This document shows, in pieces, positions 7,028 through 13,224 of a stretch of DNA of 13,224 nucleotides. Origin of the DNA: Candidatus Sericytochromatia bacterium (GTDB lineage: Bacteria; Cyanobacteriota; Sericytochromatia; UBA7694; JACMQJ01); contig JACMQJ010000281.1 of NCBI GenBank assembly GCA_014377055.1, positions 1 through 13,224 of the forward strand, given 5' to 3'. The notes beneath the pieces are model-generated. The model was not told where the DNA came from, did not search any database, and saw only the letters and a list, made by a program, of their open reading frames with translations. Every line of letters begins with the position of its first letter. Position 1 is the first letter of the stretch. The position numbers and the translations under genes were made by a program.

Positions 7028-7549
7028 ATGGGAACTAAAGAAATTAAGTATGAAGGTAAATATTTAAAATTTATTAATGATAATTCATGGGAATATGTTG
7101 AACGAAAAAATTGCTCTGGAGTGGCTGGAATCTTAGCTGTTAACGACCTTGATGAAGTTATTCTAGTAGAACAATTTCGTAAATCAATTAATAAAAACTT
7201 AATTGAGTTTCCTGCTGGACTTGTTGGAGATTCTGGTGAGAATGAAGCGATAGAAACAGCAGCCTTAAGAGAGCTTGAAGAAGAAGCTGGATATAGTGCC
7301 AAAAAAGTAACAATTGTAGCCGAAGGACCAACCTCTTCAGGATTAACTAGTGAAACTGTAACTTTAGTTTATGCCGAAGGATTAAAAAAGGTTTCGTCAG
7401 GTGGTGGTGTTGAATCAGAAAATATTATCGTTCATGAAATACCATTAAAAGAAATTGATATTTGGCTAAAACAAAAAGAAAAAGAAGGATGCTTGATAGA
7501 TTTAAAAGTTTATTCAGGTTTGTATCTATTAAATTCTTTGAGAAAATAA
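7028..7549 (+). CDS. Nudix hydrolase, ADP-ribose pyrophosphatase-like
   Basis: The 173-residue cytoplasmic enzyme contains a perfect Nudix box GX5EX7REUXEEXGU at 67-89 (G67, E73, then RELEEEAGY at 81-89), whose glutamates bind the catalytic divalent metal. The flanking EQFRKSINKNLIEFPAGLV is typical of the NudF/ADP-ribose pyrophosphatase subgroup, which cleaves ADP-ribose or related nucleotide sugars to AMP and a sugar phosphate. Other nucleoside diphosphate derivatives remain possible. The ATG is preceded by AAGGGA at 8 bases. It sits in the tight plus-strand run between the dioxygenase-like gene and a small membrane protein; none of these neighbours points to a specific substrate, so it may be a general housekeeping cleaner. 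Confidence 0.9.
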   Translation: MGTKEIKYEGKYLKFINDNSWEYVERKNCSGVAGILAVNDLDEVILVEQFRKSINKNLIEFPAGLVGDSGENEAIETAALRELEEEAGYSAKKVTIVAEGPTSSGLTSETVTLVYAEGLKKVSSGGGVESENIIVHEIPLKEIDIWLKQKEKEGCLIDLKVYSGLYLLNSLRK

Positions 7550-7595
7550 TATAATTAAGAAAAACATAACTTAAATTTATTATAAAGGAAATCTA

Positions 7596-7877
7596 ATGTC
7601 AGATAGTAGCGGTGACAGTTCTTCAGATAGTGGAGGTGATTCTGGTGGCGAGTCTGGAGGAGGATATGATTCAGAATATTCTGGCGTTTCAAATACAAAT
7701 GGCTGCCTAGGATTTGCTATATTTCTAATAACAACAGCAATCATATCATCAATATTTAAAAAATATTTTGGATTTGGCTCAAGTGAAAATCCTTTTATAA
7801 ATTTACCTATATCAATTTTTATTATCTCAATTGGGTTAATGGCTTATTTTTCTTTTACTAATTTTTATAAAAAGTGA
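7596..7877 (+). CDS. Small membrane protein with Ser/Gly/Asp-rich N-terminus, function unknown
   Basis: I do not recognise this 93-residue protein. Residues 1-30 are almost entirely Ser, Gly, Asp and Glu (SGDSSSDSGGDSGGESGGG), with short imperfect DNA repeats of the GATTCTGGTGGC type behind them. Two hydrophobic segments follow, at about 37-54 and 68-87, with KK residues after each, so a two-pass membrane protein is likely. AAAGGAA 5 bases before the ATG and the 46-base gap from the Nudix gene support real expression as the last gene of the run. Low-complexity acidic tails like this may be flexible linkers or bind metal; neither is shown. Confidence 0.68.
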   Translation: MSDSSGDSSSDSGGDSGGESGGGYDSEYSGVSNTNGCLGFAIFLITTAIISSIFKKYFGFGSSENPFINLPISIFIISIGLMAYFSFTNFYKK

Positions 7878-7960
7878 TTTAGTGTAGACAGTTGTCCGTA
7901 AACAATAAGGATAATAATAAAATTATAAAGTAATGTACTTTTTGAGCATCAACTGGTTAG

Positions 7961-7988
7961 GGATTCCAAATCAAGCTTGGAATGACAT
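7961..7988. repeat. Short palindromic repeat ending in GAATGACA
   Basis: ATTCCAA (7963-7969) and TTGGAAT (7977-7983) form a 7-bp stem around a 7-base loop, embedded in GGATTCC...GGAATGACATA. The reverse complement reads TGTCATTCC...GGAATCC, the form of intergenic palindromes dispersed in many bacterial genomes. It lies in the 222-bp gap before the methyltransferase gene, in which no other gene is seen. A second GAATGACA-bearing palindrome occurs at 12170-12238. Confidence 0.5.
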
Positions 7989-8099
7989 AGGATAAAAATC
8001 TTTAGCCTAATATCTGAAAATCATTTTTTAATAAATATATATAATAATTAAAGCAAAATAGATCGACTATTCTTAACAATGAAGTAAAATGTACAAGAT

Positions 8100-8951
8100 A
8101 TGGAAAATAATATAAACTCATCAAAAATTAGCCCTACAGCTCACATTACAGCTCATGCTTGGGATATGTTAGGATTATCTAATGCCAAGTATTTTGTTAA
8201 TCAAAATTTTAAATTTGTCTTTAATATAATTAGGGCTTTTGGCTTACCTTATTTAGTCAATAAAAAAAATGATTATGTTTATTTTATGCTTGAACCAAGA
8301 CATAGAGCTATAGAGTATTTTATGCTTTCAAAATTTCCTTATAAGCAAGTTGTTGAGTTTGCTTGTGGCCTCTCACCAAGAGGTATGACATTTTCAGAAA
8401 ATCCAGAGTTTACTTATATTGAATCCGATTTAACTGATATGCTTGAGCTAAAAAAATCTAAAGTAGAAAAAGTATATAAAGATAAGAAAATAAAACGTCC
8501 AAACCATAAATTTATAGAGGCAGACCTATTTTTGGATAATTTAAGTGAAAAAATATCTCCTTTGCTAACAAAAGATGAAAAAACAGTTATCATAACTGAA
8601 GGACTAACCATATATTATGATATGGAAAGCTTAAAAAAAATATTTTCTAACATTGCAAAGCTACTAAAAAAAAATGGTGGAGGAGTATATATAACAGACA
8701 TCTACCATGAGGAAGATATGAAAAGAAATATTTTTAACAATTCAGTTATGAATTTAGCTCTAAAGTTTTTGCAAATAAAATTTTATATGGACATTGATAA
8801 TTCTGACGAAGGAGAATCCTTTTTTAGAGAATGTGGTTTTGATTATGTCGAATCAATTAATCCATTATTATTTTCTAAGCAATTGGGTCTAAAAACAAAA
8901 ATACCACCTGAAAACGGAGTGGCAACAATTTATTTAGCCCATGTCTTTTGA
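8100..8951 (+). CDS. SAM-dependent methyltransferase, leucine carboxyl methyltransferase-like superfamily
   Basis: The 283 residues fit a class I methyltransferase fold of the LCMT/PPM-like branch. ISPTAHITAHAW near 10-21 resembles the SPTAHYTGYxW opening of a bacterial subgroup. VVEFACGLSPRG (84-95) is the glycine-containing SAM-binding motif, YIESDL places an acidic residue (Glu108) at the end of the next strand to hold the ribose, and IEADLF near 139-144 and ITEGLTIYYD near 165-174 follow in family order. The substrate is unknown, and bacterial members act on small molecules or carboxyl groups. No good Shine-Dalgarno precedes the ATG at 8100; in-frame alternatives further upstream are blocked by stops, so this start is the best available. 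It is monocistronic and convergent with the kinase gene (65-bp gap). Confidence 0.83.
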   Translation: MENNINSSKISPTAHITAHAWDMLGLSNAKYFVNQNFKFVFNIIRAFGLPYLVNKKNDYVYFMLEPRHRAIEYFMLSKFPYKQVVEFACGLSPRGMTFSENPEFTYIESDLTDMLELKKSKVEKVYKDKKIKRPNHKFIEADLFLDNLSEKISPLLTKDEKTVIITEGLTIYYDMESLKKIFSNIAKLLKKNGGGVYITDIYHEEDMKRNIFNNSVMNLALKFLQIKFYMDIDNSDEGESFFRECGFDYVESINPLLFSKQLGLKTKIPPENGVATIYLAHVF

Positions 8952-9016
8952 TTTAACAAAAAGATTTACGGCTACGAATAATGCAAATAAATACAAATTC
9001 TTAAAATTTAAGTTGA

Positions 9017-11125
9017 CTAAACTTCATAAGTAAAAACTTGGACTCTACTGTTACCTTTATCTAAGATGAAAATATTGCCTTCGTAACTTATATGTATTGC
9101 TTCTGGTCCCATAAATTGTCCATTTCCATTACCCTTACTACCAAAAGTATAAATCCATTTACCATTTTTATCAAAAACTTGTATTCTATGATTTAATGTA
9201 TCACAAACATATATTCGCCCAAATTTATCAACTCCTATGCCTTTAGGTATACTAAACTGACCTTTCATCGTTCCACGTTCACCGAATATTAGTCTTGATA
9301 TACCATCTTTATCAATAATCTGAACTCTTGGTATACCATAGTCAAGAATATATATTCTGTTTTCATCAATAGCAATACTATAAGGTGATTTGTACTCACC
9401 TGGTTTTAGACCGTATTTACCAAATGATGTTTGTAGTTGACCACCAAGACTTATAACATATACTTTGTAAGCCTCCATATCTGTTACGTATATTTTGTCA
9501 TTACAAATAGCCATGCAGCCTAAGGATTTAAATTGACCATGATTGGTACCTTTTCCACCAAATTTTGAAAGTAAATTACCCATAGAGTCAAAAACTCTAA
9601 TATAACAGTCTACAGAATCAATTACATATATTTTATTATTAGCATCAACTGCTACATCACATGGAGATTGCATCTCACTTAAGTGAATCATAAATTTCCA
9701 TTCACCAAGTTGATCAAAAACTTGTACCCTTCTATTTTGTGTATCTGCTACCAAAATAAGTCCATTTTTAGTTAATGAAATACCTTTAGGAGCATTAAAT
9801 TGACCTTTATTCGTTCCTATTTTCCCTATTATTCTAATAAAAGATATAGTAATATCCTTATGTGCATCTACATTAAAAAGAAGAGGTTTTTGGTTATTTG
9901 GGCTAGTATTAACTTGATTTAACTCTGGCTTTGGGGTATTATTTTGCATTTGATTAACAGGAGTATTGTTTTGTTCTTGATTATTAAGATGAGGTGGAAC
10001 ATTTGATGTAGTTCTAATATTTTGATCTAAATTACTAAATCGAGAAGGAGTATTGGATGTAACTCTAAGCATATTCTGAAAAATATTTTTTTGTTCATCA
10101 TTTAAATTAGTTTTACCAAGAGGAGGTTTTTCTAATATTGGTTTATTGGCATTATCCATTTTTTCAAATGGGCTACTTATCGGATTACTAATATTTGAGT
10201 TACGAACTGGAGGAGGTCCAGAGACAGTATTATTACTTTCTATTTTAGCGAATCCAGAGTTTGTAGTATTTTTATTAACATCAAATCCTGGATTAGCCAA
10301 CATTAACTTTATCAACGATAAATCTTGAATTATTTCTTTAAATTTTTGATACCTTTCTGCAGGATCTTTTTTAAGACATTTTAAAATAAAATTTTCAAGA
10401 GCTTCAGGTATACTAGGGTCTATTTTGCTAGGTGGAACAGGATTTTCAGTCATTATCTTAAGGATGGTTGCTCCAACTGTACCGCCGTCAAAAGGAAGTT
10501 TTTTTGTAAATACTTCGTAAGCCATAGCCCCAAAAGAAAAAATATCTGCTCTAGTATCAACACCTTTGGAATTGTGAAGCTGTTCAGGTGAAATATATCC
10601 TAATGTACCAAGCATAGTACCATCTTGGGTTAAACTATTTGTATTATTTTCGACACGAGCAATACCAAAATCAGTTATTTTTACATTATTACCATCCAAC
10701 AATTTTATATTATCAGGTTTAATATCTCTATGAATTATCCCTCTTGAATGTGCATGTTCAAGACCTGAAGATAATTGTAGAAGAATATCAATAATCTCAT
10801 CATAGGTATATTTATAGCCCTCATCAAGAAAGTCTTTTAGAGTTTTGCCAGGGAGGAATTCCATAGCAATAAAATGTCTATTATTTTCTTCACCAACATC
10901 AAAAATAGTTATTATATTTGGGTGACTAAGACTTGCTGCTGTTTGGGCTTCTTGCTTAAATCTAGCAATTATTTCATCTTTTTCAGCACCAACAATGTGA
11001 TGTGCAAGTATAAGTTCTTTTAGAGCAACATCTCTACTGAGTCTCATATCCTTTGCTCGATAAACAAGTCCCATGCCACCTCGGCCGACTTCTTCGATTA
11101 TTTCATATTTATTAAGAACTATCAC
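9017..11125 (-). CDS. Ser/Thr protein kinase with C-terminal NHL beta-propeller
   Basis: This 702-residue protein has a complete Hanks-type kinase domain (about 7-270): glycine loop GRGGMG (14-19), catalytic Lys36 in VALK, Glu59, HRDIKPDN (132-139), DFG (152-154), an activation loop rich in Thr, and SPEQ (179-182). A 155-residue Asn/Pro/Ser-rich linker follows. Then about 435-702 carries six NHL repeats with the pattern PxGIxVDxxGxIYVxDxxNxRIQVF, enough for one six-bladed propeller. M. tuberculosis PknD has the same two domains but separates them by a transmembrane helix and puts the propeller outside the cell; no hydrophobic segment of that size is visible here, so the propeller should be cytoplasmic. 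The start is GTG, with GAGGT 13 bases upstream, a long spacing. It lies 54 bases downstream of a PP2C phosphatase gene, probably in one operon. Confidence 0.95.
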   Translation of the reverse strand: MIVLNKYEIIEEVGRGGMGLVYRAKDMRLSRDVALKELILAHHIVGAEKDEIIARFKQEAQTAASLSHPNIITIFDVGEENNRHFIAMEFLPGKTLKDFLDEGYKYTYDEIIDILLQLSSGLEHAHSRGIIHRDIKPDNIKLLDGNNVKITDFGIARVENNTNSLTQDGTMLGTLGYISPEQLHNSKGVDTRADIFSFGAMAYEVFTKKLPFDGGTVGATILKIMTENPVPPSKIDPSIPEALENFILKCLKKDPAERYQKFKEIIQDLSLIKLMLANPGFDVNKNTTNSGFAKIESNNTVSGPPPVRNSNISNPISSPFEKMDNANKPILEKPPLGKTNLNDEQKNIFQNMLRVTSNTPSRFSNLDQNIRTTSNVPPHLNNQEQNNTPVNQMQNNTPKPELNQVNTSPNNQKPLLFNVDAHKDITISFIRIIGKIGTNKGQFNAPKGISLTKNGLILVADTQNRRVQVFDQLGEWKFMIHLSEMQSPCDVAVDANNKIYVIDSVDCYIRVFDSMGNLLSKFGGKGTNHGQFKSLGCMAICNDKIYVTDMEAYKVYVISLGGQLQTSFGKYGLKPGEYKSPYSIAIDENRIYILDYGIPRVQIIDKDGISRLIFGERGTMKGQFSIPKGIGVDKFGRIYVCDTLNHRIQVFDKNGKWIYTFGSKGNGNGQFMGPEAIHISYEGNIFILDKGNSRVQVFTYEV
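9968..10069 (-). repeat. Tandem 17-residue duplication in the kinase linker
   Basis: Residues 353-369 (LRVTSNTPSRFSNLDQN) and 370-386 (IRTTSNVPPHLNNQEQN) are adjacent copies, identical at 8 of 17 positions with several conservative changes. The underlying DNA shows the relationship too, for example GGA-ATTTGATGTA-like strings in both 51-base units on the plus strand. Shorter QNNTP repeats follow. This suggests the disordered linker grew by tandem duplication. Confidence 0.55.
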
Positions 11126-11179
11126 TTTTAAAAAGCCGACCTCAAAAATTAATATACAAAAGAAAAATAATTAAATAAA

Positions 11180-11944
11180 TTAATCTTTACCATCAATATC
11201 AAGAAGAACGACCGTGATATTATCATGTCCACCTCTTTCATTAGCAGTGGCAACTAACTTTTTGCAAATAGCTTCAAGGTCGTCATTTTCAAAGACAAAT
11301 TGTTGTATTTCTTCGTCAGAAACTAGATTAGTTAATCCGTCAGTACACATAATAATTCTATCTCCAATCTCTAGGTCAAGAACAAAGGTATCTACCTCTA
11401 TCTCAGCTTGCATACCAAGGCAACGAGTAATAACATTACGATAAGGATGTACTTTTGCTTCTTCTTCGGTTATTAAGCCTTGATCCTTTAGATCTTGTAC
11501 TACAGAATGATCTCTTGTAACTTGTTTTATACCATCAGCTTTAACTAAGTAACCTCTGCTATCTCCTACATTACCCAAATAAAGTTTCATATCACTATAA
11601 AGAGCTATTACTTCAGTTGTACCCATTCCTTGTAAATGAATGCTACTAATAGATGCTTGTATAATTCTGTTATTTGCTTCTTTGAGGGCAATCTTAAGAA
11701 CATCTTCTATTCCAAGATCTACATCACTTCCACTTAATTTTTTAGTTTCAAAATCATAAGCTGAAAAAATCTCAATACCAGTTGTGACAGCACTCAAACT
11801 AGCTTTTTCACCAGCTGCATGACCACCCATACCGTCTGCGACGATATAAAGCCCTAACAGATCAATTGCTGCAAAACTATCTTGATTTACTTCTCTAATT
11901 CGTCCTACGTCTGTATAACCGCTAGCGCGCAAGGTTAACCCCAC
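11180..11944 (-). CDS. PP2C-family (PPM) Ser/Thr protein phosphatase
   Basis: The 254-residue metal-dependent phosphatase removes phosphate from Ser/Thr in the cytoplasm and is the usual counterpart of Hanks-type kinases. All main motifs are present: NQDSF (20-24), VADGMGG (35-41) with metal ligand Asp37, GMGTT (106-110), VGDSRGYL (126-133), TRDHS (143-147), MCTDGL (199-204) with Asp202, and GGHDNITVV (238-246) with Asp241. The length matches stand-alone bacterial PrpC/Stp-type enzymes, and no membrane segment or extra domain is seen. The first codon is GTG with no clear Shine-Dalgarno. A TTG four codons later has GGGG a few bases upstream and is a possible alternative, removing only four residues. 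The kinase gene follows 54 bases downstream, and together they probably form a two-gene operon. Confidence 0.95.
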   Translation of the reverse strand: MGLTLRASGYTDVGRIREVNQDSFAAIDLLGLYIVADGMGGHAAGEKASLSAVTTGIEIFSAYDFETKKLSGSDVDLGIEDVLKIALKEANNRIIQASISSIHLQGMGTTEVIALYSDMKLYLGNVGDSRGYLVKADGIKQVTRDHSVVQDLKDQGLITEEEAKVHPYRNVITRCLGMQAEIEVDTFVLDLEIGDRIIMCTDGLTNLVSDEEIQQFVFENDDLEAICKKLVATANERGGHDNITVVLLDIDGKD

Positions 11945-11976
11945 AAATTACAAAAAATGGAAATATATTTTAAATG

Positions 11977-11985
11977 ATTGTAGCA
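11977..11985 (-). promoter_or_regulatory. Possible extended -10 promoter for the phosphatase-kinase genes
   Basis: Read on the minus strand, TGCTACAAT is an extended -10 motif (TGnTAnAAT) about 32 bases upstream of the GTG start. A TTGTCA lies further upstream (12006-12011), but the spacing of 23 bases is too long for a normal -35, so recognition would rest on the extended -10. Confidence 0.35.
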
Positions 11986-12107
11986 TTTTAATTAGAAGGA
12001 ATATGTGACAAAAACCTAACTAGACTAACTAAGCAATCTCTAAAACTAAATATATATTAACAGATTTAAATTAACTTGTGGAATTATTTTAAAATATATT
12101 TTTAGTT

Positions 12108-12141
12108 TTATAAAAAATTAATTGAGAGAATAATTTCTCAA
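12108..12141 (-). terminator. Weak possible terminator after the ETF beta gene
   Basis: On the minus strand TTGAGA (12141-12136) pairs with TCTCAA (12127-12122) across an 8-base loop and is followed by a T-rich stretch, TTAATTTTTT. The stem is only 6 bp and lies about 145 bases after the ETF gene stop, so this is tentative. Confidence 0.28.
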
Positions 12142-12169
12142 GACTTTTGACCTATTTAGCATTGAGCCT

Positions 12170-12238
12170 CAGATTCTTGATCCCACTACGTTTCATTCAG
12201 AATGACACGATCTGTCACTCTAAGGTACGAAGAGTCTT
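12170..12238. repeat. Imperfect palindromic repeat, two inverted TGTCATTCT-type arms
   Basis: The left arm (12170-12207) read on the minus strand begins TGTCATTCTGAATGAAACG and ends ATCAAGAATCTG; the right arm (12213-12238) begins TGTCACTCTAAGGTACGAAG and ends AGTCTT. They meet head to head around CGATC, with AGAATGACA pairing TGTCACTCT at the centre and CAGATTCTT pairing AAGAGTCTT at the ends, each with one mismatch. The string resembles the TGTCATTCTGAGCGAAGCGAAGAATCT type of intergenic repeat seen in many bacteria. It contains no coding frame of note. Confidence 0.6.
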
Positions 12239-12286
12239 CTTTATTTTTATCACTTAGGTTCACATACAAGAAAATTTTTAGTCAAA

Positions 12287-12952
12287 TTAATATTTATTTT
12301 TTTTAGAATTAGTATTTAAAACAAAATTTTCACTTTCTATATTGTTTTCAGCTTTATTCTTTAATTCCAAATCTTTGGCTGTAATCATTCTAATTTCTTT
12401 TTTAAAAGCTTTCATTATACGCATTGCATTGTGTATATATTGCTCTTCATCGCAGACCAAGTTGATTAAAACAGGTGCTTCAACAATTTCTTTTTCACCT
12501 TTTTTTCCTTTTAATATTATTTTATTACTAGTTCCTTCAAATGAATCAACACCACTGTAATGACTAAATTTAATCATTTCAGCTAGTTTTTTGCCTACAT
12601 CAACAAGAACAGTATCATCTGACGTTGATGCCATAATTATGGCATCACATTTACCTATAAAACCAATACCACCAGACAGTAAAGAAATTAATCCATTAAG
12701 GTCAATACTTTCAAATGCAGGATCACTTAACATATAGGCTGTATCAGCTCCAAGTGAATAACATTCTCTGATAACATCTGATGCTACTGCAGGTGCTATA
12801 CATAGTACAGAAACTGTGCTATTACCATGTCCATGCTTATCTCTTAGACCTATAGCAAGATCCAATGCCGTTTTGTCTGCAATATCCATCAATTTTTTTG
12901 TTGGAGAATTGTCTGACATATCAATGCGTTTTACAATGACTAAAATATCCAT
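12287..12952 (-). CDS. Electron transfer flavoprotein beta subunit-like protein
   Basis: The 221 residues match the ETF beta (EtfB/FixA) fold: ILVIVKRID at the start, DKTALDLAIGLRDK (26-39), VSVLCIAP (47-54), IRECYSLGADTAYML (61-75), DAIIMASTSDDTVLVDVGKKLAE (103-125) and APVLINLVCDEEQY with IMKAFKKEI near 179-187. EtfB normally pairs with EtfA, binding AMP and FAD to pass electrons between dehydrogenases and quinone or other acceptors. It is shorter than the usual 250-260 residues. The usual proline- and arginine-rich PRYPSL segment is changed to EQYIHNAM, and it ends in a 25-residue polar Asn/Lys/Glu tail. No etfA is adjacent on either side. AAGGTGA immediately upstream gives a strong Shine-Dalgarno for the ATG. 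It may be a divergent or repurposed member. Confidence 0.78.
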   Translation of the reverse strand: MDILVIVKRIDMSDNSPTKKLMDIADKTALDLAIGLRDKHGHGNSTVSVLCIAPAVASDVIRECYSLGADTAYMLSDPAFESIDLNGLISLLSGGIGFIGKCDAIIMASTSDDTVLVDVGKKLAEMIKFSHYSGVDSFEGTSNKIILKGKKGEKEIVEAPVLINLVCDEEQYIHNAMRIMKAFKKEIRMITAKDLELKNKAENNIESENFVLNTNSKKNKY

Positions 12953-13016
12953 AAATCACCTTTTTTGTTATTTTAATTTTAAATAAAAACTAATTCTGTA
13001 AATAAGTACATGTTTT

Positions 13017-13025
13017 ATTCTACCA
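13017..13025 (-). promoter_or_regulatory. Possible extended -10 promoter of the ETF beta gene
   Basis: On the minus strand TGGTAGAAT fits the extended -10 pattern TGnTAnAAT, about 65 bases upstream of the ATG. No convincing -35 hexamer precedes it. The element resembles the one proposed for the phosphatase-kinase pair, which slightly strengthens both. Confidence 0.33.
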
Positions 13026-13167
13026 AGTTTTTAGCAAATTTTTATAAATCAATTTTTAATTTTTAATTTAAAGATAGAAAGTAAATTAGATTTTTGTATT
13101 ATTTAGGTTAAGAATATCTTTGCCAAAACTTAATTAAAAATAAACTATGCGATAAATGTAGCTTTAC

Positions 13168-13187
13168 CTTGATTATATTATAATAAA
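13168..13187 (+). promoter_or_regulatory. Promoter-like -10 region near window end
   Basis: CTTGATTATATTATAATAAA, with TATAAT at 13179-13184, repeats the element found upstream of the transporter genes. It points to the right, toward a gene that would begin beyond the window. The ATG at 13192 opens only four codons before a stop, so it is not that gene. The remaining DNA in 12953-13224 is AT-rich with no visible gene. Confidence 0.35.
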
Positions 13188-13224
13188 AGTATGGAAAAAG
13201 ATTAATTGAAAGCTTAAATTTCAA

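Larger units (their letters stand above)
11945..12286. other. 342-bp non-coding stretch between phosphatase and ETF genes
   Basis: No gene of useful length is visible on either strand. It holds a promoter candidate for the phosphatase-kinase pair near its left end, a weak hairpin at 12122-12141, and a palindromic repeat at 12170-12238. Part of the repeat is visibly richer in G and C than the surrounding AT-rich DNA. Confidence 0.6.

Noticed and set aside
6985..7302. 105-residue minus-strand open frame overlapping the Nudix gene
   Set aside because: It covers the perfect Nudix box on the other strand, and its Ser-rich product is typical of an antisense shadow.
7878..8099. Possible small RNA or tRNA in the 222-bp gap
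   Set aside because: No cloverleaf, TTCGA/TTCAA arm or other tRNA hallmark could be found; only the short palindrome stands out.
8987..9013. Small inverted repeat CTTAAA-A-TTTAAG between the methyltransferase and kinase genes as a terminator
   Set aside because: Only 6 bp of AT stem with no T-tract; such matches are expected by chance at this composition.
13192..13206. ATG after the promoter-like element at the right end
   Set aside because: It encodes only four residues before a stop, so it is not a gene.

Overview
The window is an AT-rich (roughly 70% A+T by eye), densely coding bacterial chromosome segment with clear Shine-Dalgarno sequences, some GTG and TTG starts, and mostly housekeeping or metabolic genes. 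The gene set does not fix the lineage: bacterial AspRS, a betaine-type ABC importer, a homogentisate-dioxygenase-like cupin, a PP2C/Ser-Thr kinase pair with NHL repeats, a GspE-N/MshEN-like protein and an ETF beta subunit. It would fit an uncultured low-GC group such as the Melainabacteria/Vampirovibrio relatives of cyanobacteria, but that is a guess. No phage, IS, CRISPR, tRNA or rRNA was seen.

Layout. 1-70 is the first 23 codons of a minus-strand gene that leaves the window. 335-2125 (+) is aspS, followed by a 23-bp perfect inverted repeat. 2328-2906 (+) encodes a small protein made of four GspE-N/MshEN-type motifs. It converges, with a 4-bp overlap, on a minus-strand FMN split-barrel protein (2903-3397). 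From 3608 to 7877 five plus-strand genes lie with gaps under 50 bp and may form one transcription unit: an importer ATPase, a fused substrate-binding/permease protein, a homogentisate-dioxygenase-like enzyme, a Nudix hydrolase and a small Ser/Gly/Asp-rich membrane protein. A 222-bp gap with a short palindromic repeat precedes a SAM methyltransferase (8100-8951, +). On the minus strand, 11944-9017 is a PP2C phosphatase followed by a Ser/Thr kinase with a C-terminal six-repeat NHL propeller. After a 342-bp non-coding stretch carrying a palindromic repeat comes a minus-strand ETF-beta-like gene (12952-12287). The last 272 bp hold only promoter-like sequence.

How the genes may work together. The ATPase and the fused binding-protein/permease together make a complete importer of the quaternary-amine (betaine/choline/carnitine/ergothioneine) class. 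The phosphatase and kinase form a reversible phosphorylation switch; the kinase has no visible membrane segment, so its NHL propeller is probably cytoplasmic. The MshEN-like protein could be a stand-alone cyclic-di-GMP reader. I found no clear novel defence or mobile system. The most unusual items are the soluble kinase-NHL fusion, the stand-alone double MshEN-like protein, the binding-protein-first transporter fusion, the orphan EtfB and two GAATGACA-type intergenic palindromes.
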